Source: Acinetobacter boissieri (GTDB taxonomy: Bacteria; Pseudomonadota; Gammaproteobacteria; Pseudomonadales; Moraxellaceae). Taken from it: a stretch of 64,000 nucleotides of DNA. Under the pieces are notes generated by a model. It searched no databases, was not told the DNA's origin, and saw only the letters and a list, made by a program, of their open reading frames with translations. The stretch is from NCBI RefSeq assembly GCF_900096955.1, contig NZ_FMYL01000002.1:62001-126000 (forward strand), read 5' to 3'. Below are positions 57,626 through 64,000 of the stretch, one piece after another (within the stretch, counting starts at the first letter, position 1; each line of letters opens with the position of its first letter). The translations under genes were made by a program, and so were the position numbers.

Positions 57626-57774
57626 GGGAGGATTATATCAATAGGTCAAGATTATGAATAAGTTGTAAGAATAAATCAATTTGCTGCAAATCACAGGTAG
57701 TTTTAGTTATAGGGTGTGGTTAACATTCATAATGTTAACCAAATGTATATGCAAGCTAAAGCCCACCACATTAG

Positions 57775-58121
57775 CTAGTCATATCGAGTTGCTATTCCTC
57801 TAAAGTGCTTCAATCTTGCAAATGTATTTTCAACTAAATGTCTAATTTTATATAAATTCTAATCCATATGATGATTATTGGAGTGAGTATTGCATTTGCG
57901 TGGAATATTGGCTTGTGTATCTGTCACTATAATTTCAATTGAGTTGCTATAAAAATCAACGGCTAAATGTATTTTTGAGCTATTCCCACCAATGCTTTTT
58001 GATATACCTTGATTCTTTAATCCTGCAGAGTGCTGGGGTGCTCTGATATGAGAAGCATCGTTTATTACGATTAGATTATCGATAATGATCAGTGTTGATC
58101 ATTTAGCATTGTATGAGGCAT
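57775..58121 (-). pseudogene. Decayed IS5-family transposase
   Basis: On the minus strand: start MPHTMLNDQH then TGA where Trp is expected. After a gap the frame resumes as NDASHIRAPQHSAG, SIGGNSSKIHLAVDFYSN and VTDTQANIP, the IS5-type DDE core. A TAG and an internal deletion follow, then IRHLVENTFARLKHFRGIAT and RYD-stop, the canonical IS5-family C-terminus. Candidate outer ends are GGGTGTATTGAC (minus, about 58191) and GGGTGTGGTTAAC (plus, about 57713), which share GGGTGT. Inactive. Sits at the right edge of the island, just inside the second 42-bp repeat. Confidence 0.8.
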
Positions 58122-58210
58122 AGAGAGTAGTAAATTTAAATTTGGCGATTTAAGTTTGCTATCTCGCTATTTTTATATAGTCAATACACCCTAAGTTTCT
58201 TACATCGTAT

Positions 58211-58252
58211 TTTATACTTTTAAAAAGCCATTACAACGTAATGGCTTTTTTT
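58211..58252 (+). repeat. Right 42-bp direct repeat (second copy of clpB terminator)
   Basis: Same 42 bp as 53459-53500 with one difference. Contains a functional-looking terminator (AAAAAGCCATTAC/GTAATGGCTTTTTTT). Between the two copies lie all island genes. Confidence 0.9.
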
Positions 58253-58366
58253 AGCAAATAATTAAAGAGATTTTTTTCATATTTTGATATTTTTTTGTGA
58301 TTTGTTTTGAGTTTTTGGTTGCTAAAATGTATAGTATTTGTAATATTTTATCAGGGTGGTTTTATT

Positions 58367-59605
58367 GTGTCAGTGAGTCATAAAAAAAAGATAATAGTGG
58401 TTGTGGCCATTGGTGTTGCCGGTTGTAGCGTATTTGGTGCAAGTATTTACGCAGATAAAGAATTAAAAGCGATGTATAGTGCAGATCAAGCATATGCTAA
58501 CAATATAAAGTCAAAAAAAGTTAATTTTAACATGGGTCTTTTTTCAGGTGATGTAAGTTGGGAGGCTGAGATTTTTGCAGATCCATGTAAGCAAGAAAGA
58601 AGTGTTGTAATTAAGGGTACTGACCATGTGACTCGTGGTTTAACTGGCTATGACATTCAATCAAAAATTGATGTTGAAAATGATGAAATTAAAAGATTAT
58701 TTGATAATAAGCCCGTGGTTACTTTGGATGCACATATGAGTTGGCTTGGGCAAATAGATGTGAAGTTAAACAGTCCAAGTATTATTAAAAATAAAGATAA
58801 ATACCAAATTGATTGGGCTGGTTTGAACGTGGCGTTTAAAGCAAAGAAACAAGATGGCGATGTTTATTATAAAGATTTTGTGCTGAATGTACCTAAACTT
58901 CATGTGAAAGAAAATGAAAATTTAAAAGAGTTAACAATTAAAAATATAGTTTATAAGTCAGATCATGGATTTATGAAAAAAATCATTCCAAATACATCTG
59001 AGATTACGATTGATGCAATTCAAACAGATTTTAATCAAAAGATTGATGTTAATTTGATTAAATATAAATTTGAAACCTTTGATCAAAATGACAAGTTATC
59101 AGCAGTACAAGCTTTCTCTGTTGGTAATGCTACATTTGGGCCGTATCAGTTAAATAAATTGGTTTTTAACTCGCAAATACAAAATGTTGCTAAAGTAGAA
59201 GCACAAAACGCATTTTCTGAAATCAATGAATTACAAAAACAATGCTTACCTGCTCAAGAAAAAATGACTAAGATAGCAAAAGCGGTATCACTGGTTTTAG
59301 AAAAAGGTCTAAAATTTAATTCAAAAGAAAATGTCATTGAAGTGAATCATCAAAAGTTGAATTTTCATGTTGATGGTATGCTTAACGCAGGAAAATATTC
59401 TGCTACCTGGCCAGACATTGCGTATACTATTCCACAAAAAGTGACGTTTACGTATGGTATGGAAGTCGATAAAGGTCTTATTCAATTGCTTCGCCCAGAA
59501 CTGACAGAAAACAATATGAAAGATATGGCGAATATGTATCAAGGAAAACTAACCGATCATTCATTACAATTTACTGGCAAGTTTGAAAATGGAAAACTAA
59601 ATTAA
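58367..59605 (+). CDS. DUF945 (YdgA-like) family protein
   Basis: About 412 aa. N-terminal membrane segment (IIVVVAIGVAGCSVFGASIYA) precedes a large, probably periplasmic beta-rich domain (NFNMGLFSGDVSWEAEIF, GLTGYDIQSKIDV, QKLNFHVDGMLNAG) and a C-terminal YTIPQKVTFTYGMEVDKGLIQ. This matches DUF945/YdgA. GTG at 58367 with AGGGTGG upstream is used; the frame extends 20 hydrophobic codons further. Probably the original neighbour of clpB before the island was inserted (inference from the duplicated terminator). Confidence 0.82.
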   Translation: MSVSHKKKIIVVVAIGVAGCSVFGASIYADKELKAMYSADQAYANNIKSKKVNFNMGLFSGDVSWEAEIFADPCKQERSVVIKGTDHVTRGLTGYDIQSKIDVENDEIKRLFDNKPVVTLDAHMSWLGQIDVKLNSPSIIKNKDKYQIDWAGLNVAFKAKKQDGDVYYKDFVLNVPKLHVKENENLKELTIKNIVYKSDHGFMKKIIPNTSEITIDAIQTDFNQKIDVNLIKYKFETFDQNDKLSAVQAFSVGNATFGPYQLNKLVFNSQIQNVAKVEAQNAFSEINELQKQCLPAQEKMTKIAKAVSLVLEKGLKFNSKENVIEVNHQKLNFHVDGMLNAGKYSATWPDIAYTIPQKVTFTYGMEVDKGLIQLLRPELTENNMKDMANMYQGKLTDHSLQFTGKFENGKLN

Positions 59606-59620
59606 GCTAGATTAAACTAA

Positions 59621-59648
59621 AAAACCGAGCAATTATGCTCGGTTTTTC
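59621..59648. terminator. Bidirectional terminator between DUF945 and rlmKL
   Basis: AAAACCGAGC-AATTAT-GCTCGGTTTTT between convergent genes, with T-runs on both strands. Confidence 0.9.
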
Positions 59649-59652
59649 TTTT

Positions 59653-61857
59653 TTAGACTGCAAAGTGTTTAATTTTCCAAGCACGATGAATTTTCTGATT
59701 ACGTTTAAAGTCAGGGCCAATTGTATCTTGTGTGATTTCTTCTACATCAAACATGGCTTCAATTTCTTCATTCATTTCAAAGCCACGGTAGTTGTTTGAA
59801 AAATACAAAGTACCATCAGAGCTTAAACGGTTCATAGCACGTTTTAATAAAGATAGGTGATCTCGCTGTACATCGAATGTACCATGAAACTTTTTCGAGT
59901 TAGAGAAGGTTGGTGGATCGATGAAAATCATGTCATATTGTTCATGACCTTCTTTAAGCCACTCAAAGCAATCTGCTGCAAAAAACATGTGTTGTTCATC
60001 TGCATGGTCTACGGTTAAACCATTAAGCACGAAGTTTTCTTTTGACCAATTAAGGTAGGTGTTTGATAAGTCAACACTCGTAGTACTGGCTGCACCACCT
60101 AAAGCGGCATGTACACTTGCAGTGGATGTATAGCTGTATAAGTTCAGGAAGTGTTTTCCTTTCACTTCACTGGCAATACGCAAGCGAATGGGTCTATGGT
60201 CTAAAAATAAGCCTGTATCTAAATAGTCTGTTAAATTGACTAAAATATTCGCTTTGCCTTCTTTAACAACAAATCGTTTTGACACTGTACTTTGTTTTTC
60301 ATACTGTGTTTTTCCAGACTGGCGAGCACGTGTTTTAATAAAGATAGCTTCACGGCCTAAGCCTGTCACTGCACGAAGAGCAGCCAATGCCAAATTAAAG
60401 CGTTTTTTTGCTTTTTCTGGGTCAATGGTTTTTGGTGGAGCATACTCTTGTACGTGTAAGCGGTCACCATAAAGATCGACTGCAACATTAAAGTCAGGCA
60501 AATCTGCATCGTATAAACGTAAGCAATAAACGCCGTCTTTAACAGCCCATTTTTTTAAGGCAACCATATTTTTTTGTAGACGGTTGGTAAAGTCTTGCGC
60601 CTCTTCAAGTTCAACAGGCTGATTTTGCCATCTGGCTAAAAATGGCGTGTTGTTTACGAGGGGCTTAATTGTACCAAATCGTACATAAATTGGCAGTTTA
60701 CCATTCATTAAACGTAATGTTTGAGGCTCATTAAATGCCAAAACATCAGCTTCTTCAATTTGCGCTGCAATAATCGCAGCATACTGGTTTGGAAAAGCTT
60801 TTTGTAGTAATGCAGAAATACCTAAATACACAGCACGGTTAGAGGCTTTATCACCAAGTCGCTCACCATACGGTGGGTTGGTGACAATAAATGCTTGCTC
60901 ATTGTCACTGAGGTTAAAATCAGGCCAGTCGGCAAGGGTACGTTCTTCAACCTGAATTTGATCTAATATAGACTCAAACCCTGCAGCAACAATATTGTTT
61001 TTAGTGGCTTTTACTGCATCCCAATCTGCATCATATGCATAAAAACGTGGTAGTGGTTTCAGTAATGCTGTGGCATGACGTTCGGTTGCTTCAGCTTTAA
61101 TGCTCATCCATAAGTCATGGTCATGTCCATGCCAACCATTAAAACCAAAACGACGGACTAAACCCGGTGCTCGGTCGGTTAAAATCATGAGTGATTCAAT
61201 AATAAATGTACCCGAACCACACATTGGGTCAAGCACAACAGCGGGTTTACGCTCGAGCAGTTTTGCCTTATGTAAAATGGCTGCGGCTAAGTTCTCTTTA
61301 ATTGGTGCATCAGTCATATAGTGGCGATAACCACGTTTATGCAATGAGTCACCAGATAAATCTAAACAGTAAATATGAGATGTTTTACCTGCTAATACAT
61401 ATAGTGTAATTTCAGGTTGTTTAATATCAATACTTGGACGGCGACCGACATTTTCCATGAAATTGTCAACCACACCATCTTTTACACGTAACGTGGCAAA
61501 CTGACTGTTTACTTTGACATCACGCTCAACGTGTAAACGAATAGCAAATGTACTTTGGGGTGCAAAAATAAGTGACCAATCAAAATTCACTGCACCTTCA
61601 AAAAGCTCTTCAGCAACGTCACGCACATCATGGTTTTGTTCAATGTCATGCTCATAAATTGGCATGACCACACGTGACGCAAGGCGTGACCACATACAAA
61701 TACGGTAAGCTGTTTCAAGTGTACCTTTGAAAATTAAGCGACCAGCTTTACGTTCTACATTGGTTGCACCCAAATGAGCGATTTCTTCTTCGAGTAATGG
61801 TTCAAGACCATCGGCACAGGTAACCCAATATGTAGATAAACGTTGCGGTGAATTCAT
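59653..61857 (-). CDS. rlmL: Bifunctional 23S rRNA methyltransferase RlmKL
   Basis: Methylates G2445 (m2G, RlmL half) and G2069 (m7G, RlmK half) of 23S rRNA. 734 aa from the ATG at 61857 (GGAAG upstream; nine extra codons possible). THUMP domain at ~50-155. RlmL methyltransferase: VLDPMCGSGTFIIE and VTNPPYGERLGD. RlmK half: FLDHRPIRLRIASEVKGKHFLNLYSYT and FIDPPTFSNSKK. Both catalytic motifs intact. Convergent with DUF945, divergent from pyrB. Confidence 0.95.
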   Translation of the reverse strand: MNSPQRLSTYWVTCADGLEPLLEEEIAHLGATNVERKAGRLIFKGTLETAYRICMWSRLASRVVMPIYEHDIEQNHDVRDVAEELFEGAVNFDWSLIFAPQSTFAIRLHVERDVKVNSQFATLRVKDGVVDNFMENVGRRPSIDIKQPEITLYVLAGKTSHIYCLDLSGDSLHKRGYRHYMTDAPIKENLAAAILHKAKLLERKPAVVLDPMCGSGTFIIESLMILTDRAPGLVRRFGFNGWHGHDHDLWMSIKAEATERHATALLKPLPRFYAYDADWDAVKATKNNIVAAGFESILDQIQVEERTLADWPDFNLSDNEQAFIVTNPPYGERLGDKASNRAVYLGISALLQKAFPNQYAAIIAAQIEEADVLAFNEPQTLRLMNGKLPIYVRFGTIKPLVNNTPFLARWQNQPVELEEAQDFTNRLQKNMVALKKWAVKDGVYCLRLYDADLPDFNVAVDLYGDRLHVQEYAPPKTIDPEKAKKRFNLALAALRAVTGLGREAIFIKTRARQSGKTQYEKQSTVSKRFVVKEGKANILVNLTDYLDTGLFLDHRPIRLRIASEVKGKHFLNLYSYTSTASVHAALGGAASTTSVDLSNTYLNWSKENFVLNGLTVDHADEQHMFFAADCFEWLKEGHEQYDMIFIDPPTFSNSKKFHGTFDVQRDHLSLLKRAMNRLSSDGTLYFSNNYRGFEMNEEIEAMFDVEEITQDTIGPDFKRNQKIHRAWKIKHFAV

Positions 61858-62015
61858 GCAAACTTCCAAAACAAAAACAAGCAAAGAGGGATTTTAACGT
61901 ATTTTACCCCTATTTGGCTTGTGTTATTTATAGCTTTTTTATTGCCACGTGACTGCGAATTATTCTTATTTTCCGATACAATATGTCAACTTAGCGTAGG
62001 ACAAAGGAATCACTG

Positions 62016-63035
62016 ATGCATTTGGCTAAATTGCATGCTCCAAGTCAGATTCAACTGAATGAACATGGGAACTTAAAACACTTTGTAACCATAGAAGGTC
62101 TGAGTAAAGAGACTTTAAATACCATTTTAGATACCGCTGAAACATTTATAAATGATAATAATCAACTGATTACTTCGCCATTATTGGAAGGGCGAACAGT
62201 CATGAACCTGTTCTTTGAAAATTCGACCAGAACCAGAACTACATTTGAGGCAGCTGCAAAACGTTTATCTGCCAATGTATTAAATATTGATATTGCACGT
62301 TCAAGTACAGCCAAAGGCGAAACCCTTAGAGATACGTTGTGGAACTTACAAGCCATGGCTGCCGATATTTTTGTGGTACGTCACTCATCTTCAGGCGCGG
62401 CACACTTTATTGCCAAAGATGTGTGTCCGAATGTTGCTATTATTAATGCAGGTGATGGCCAACATGCGCATCCGACCCAAGCCATGCTTGATATGTTAAC
62501 CATTCGCCGTGAAACCAAAAAGCCATTTGAAGCACTGAGTATTGCAATTATTGGTGATATTAAGCATTCACGTGTGGCCCGCTCAGATGTTGCAGCGTTA
62601 CAAACATTAGGCTGTAAAGATATTCGAGTGATTGCACCGAATACCTTGTTGCCGTATGGTTTTTCTGAATATGGCGAAGGGGTACGTTTATTTAACCAAA
62701 TGGACGAAGGTGTAAAAGACTGCGATGTGATTATCACTTTGCGTATTCAAAATGAACGCATTGAATCGCCAGCACTGGCTTCACAGCTTGAGTTTCATAA
62801 AATGTATGGCTTAAATGAAGCACGTTTAGCATTGGCTAAGCCTGATTGTATTGTGATGCACCCAGGGCCAATGAACCGCGGTGTAGAAATTACTTCAAGT
62901 ATTGCCGATGGTGCTCAGTCAGTGATTTTAAACCAAGTCACCAATGGAATTGCAGTGCGGATGGCAGTGTTAGCATTGTCTATGAATGGACAGTTACAGG
63001 CACAAGGATTACTTGATGCAGGTTCAATGGTTTAA
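62016..63035 (+). CDS. pyrB: Aspartate carbamoyltransferase catalytic subunit
   Basis: Second step of pyrimidine synthesis: carbamoyl phosphate plus aspartate to carbamoyl-aspartate. 339 aa: carbamoyl-phosphate loop [33 protein letters not shown] and [12 protein letters not shown]. The N-terminal extension of ~25 residues before the core is typical of the class that assembles with an inactive dihydroorotase. Followed 14 bp later by pyrC'. Confidence 0.97.
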   Translation: MHLAKLHAPSQIQLNEHGNLKHFVTIEGLSKETLNTILDTAETFINDNNQLITSPLLEGRTVMNLFFENSTRTRTTFEAAAKRLSANVLNIDIARSSTAKGETLRDTLWNLQAMAADIFVVRHSSSGAAHFIAKDVCPNVAIINAGDGQHAHPTQAMLDMLTIRRETKKPFEALSIAIIGDIKHSRVARSDVAALQTLGCKDIRVIAPNTLLPYGFSEYGEGVRLFNQMDEGVKDCDVIITLRIQNERIESPALASQLEFHKMYGLNEARLALAKPDCIVMHPGPMNRGVEITSSIADGAQSVILNQVTNGIAVRMAVLALSMNGQLQAQGLLDAGSMV

Positions 63036-63049
63036 GAGGAATAGACATC

Positions 63050-64000
63050 ATGACAAGTGTTAAAATAGAAAATGTACGTGTTTTGGATCCTGTAAACCAG
63101 ATAGACCACGTGGAAACTGTGTATTTAAAACAAGGTCAACGTGTTGATTATATAGAACAACCACAACAAGTGATTGATGGGCAAGGGCGTTGGCTCATGC
63201 CAAGTATGGTTGATTTGTGTGCTCGATTACGAGAACCAGGTCAACAACAACACGGCACATTGAAATCTGAAGGAAAAGCTGCACGTGAGCAAGGCATTTT
63301 GCATGTTGTCACGCCACCAGATTCTAAACCAATTGTGCAAGACAATGGCTCCCTTATACAGGGCCTCATTGAAAAAGCATGGCATGATGGCAAGATTCAT
63401 TTAAATATTATTGGTGCACAAACTCAAGGCTTACAAGGTAAACAACCTGCAAATATGGCAGGGCTAAAAAAAGGCGGTTGTGCATTTGTGTCTAATGCTA
63501 ATGCATCATTTTTAGATGATGATGTATTGTTGCGTACTTTAGAGTACGCAGCAGGTGTAGATATGACAGTCGTTTTTTATGCAGAAGAGGCCAATATTGC
63601 CAAAGATGGTTGTGTGCATGAAAGCTTTGTCGCTTCACGTCAAGGGTTACCTATGATTTCACCTTTGGCAGAAACGATCGCGATTGCTAAGTACTTGCTC
63701 ATGGTTGAAGCCACTGGCGTAAAAGCCCATTTTAGCTTGTTGTCTTGTGGTGCATCTGTTGAGCTGATTCGTATTGCAAAAAATAAAGGCCTGCATATTA
63801 CAGCAGATGTGGCCATGCACCAGTTACATTTAACTGATACGCTGATTGATGGGTTTAATACGCTTGCACATGTTCGCCCGCCACTACGTAGCCGTAAAGA
63901 TCAGTTACAGTTACGTGAAGGTGTACAGTCAGGCGTGATTGATGCCATTTGTACACATCACGAACCTTTAAGCGCATCGGCTAAGCTTGCACCATTTGCA
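63050..64000 (+). CDS. Dihydroorotase-like protein PyrC' (non-catalytic), cut by window edge
   Basis: 317 codons visible, open to base 64000; ATG at 63050 with GAGGA 10 bases upstream. Amidohydrolase-like, homologous to dihydroorotase, but the metal-binding HxH is gone: the segment reads MVDLCARLREPG, with Cys and Arg where the consensus VDxHxHxREPG has His. THHEP and AMHQLHLTD recall remaining family landmarks. In Pseudomonas the pyrB-pyrC' product is a structural partner of ATCase with no dihydroorotase activity; the same role is inferred here. Confidence 0.9.
   Translation, partial: MTSVKIENVRVLDPVNQIDHVETVYLKQGQRVDYIEQPQQVIDGQGRWLMPSMVDLCARLREPGQQQHGTLKSEGKAAREQGILHVVTPPDSKPIVQDNGSLIQGLIEKAWHDGKIHLNIIGAQTQGLQGKQPANMAGLKKGGCAFVSNANASFLDDDVLLRTLEYAAGVDMTVVFYAEEANIAKDGCVHESFVASRQGLPMISPLAETIAIAKYLLMVEATGVKAHFSLLSCGASVELIRIAKNKGLHITADVAMHQLHLTDTLIDGFNTLAHVRPPLRSRKDQLQLREGVQSGVIDAICTHHEPLSASAKLAPFA

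Overview
The window is AT-rich gammaproteobacterial chromosome, most likely Acinetobacter or a close Moraxellaceae relative. The pointers are alaS-lysC-csrA, hisZ-purA, membrane-anchored mqo, a Vfr-type CRP, a pair of BLUF proteins, and pyrB followed by a dihydroorotase-like pyrC' with no metal site. Taxonomy is inferred from gene content and protein resemblance only; no database search was run.

Layout. 1-3.4 kb: end of a nitroreductase, then map divergent from rpsB-tsf, with an S2-type mRNA leader and an intercistronic hairpin. 3.4-4.2 kb: no convincing gene. 4.2-10.6 kb (minus): cell-wall genes (RlpA-like, mltB, rodA), an unknown 215-residue protein, and queF overlapping a two-gene ABC exporter. 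10.7-13.1 kb: tRNA-Arg(CCG), a 44-residue DUF2256 protein, a secreted Asn/Gln-rich Sel1-repeat protein and an ExoX-like exonuclease. 13.3-19.5 kb (plus): glyA, prfA-prmC, then an NCS2 purine permease with a long leader and an adenine deaminase. 19.5-26.8 kb: sparse accessory DNA with one intact and one degenerate BLUF protein, an S51 peptidase, a lipoprotein resembling pyroglutamyl peptidase, a LysE exporter and an unlisted 54-residue membrane protein. 26.8-41.5 kb: housekeeping (lipoprotein-rnhB, csrA, lysC, alaS, a GAPDH/E4PDH-like enzyme, azlCD with an Lrp regulator, hisZ, purA). 38.0-42.6 kb (minus): a putative magnesium operon (barrel-like protein, mgtA, mgtC) behind a promoter and a ~275-nt structured leader. 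43-53.4 kb: mqo, an M48 protease, vfr, an OsmC protein, an M23 peptidase, a TonB receptor with a Fur box, and clpB with a sigma-32-like promoter. 53.5-58.2 kb: accessory island. 58.3-64 kb: DUF945 protein, rlmKL, pyrB-pyrC'.

The two most interesting parts are the structured leader before the magnesium genes and the island after clpB. The island is bracketed by two 42-bp copies of the clpB terminator differing at one base. It holds two paralogous lipoprotein genes, two paralogous small membrane proteins, repeated fragments of a TolC-like C-terminus, two truncated starts of another gene, and a decayed IS5-family transposase. It looks like a repeatedly recombined cassette locus.
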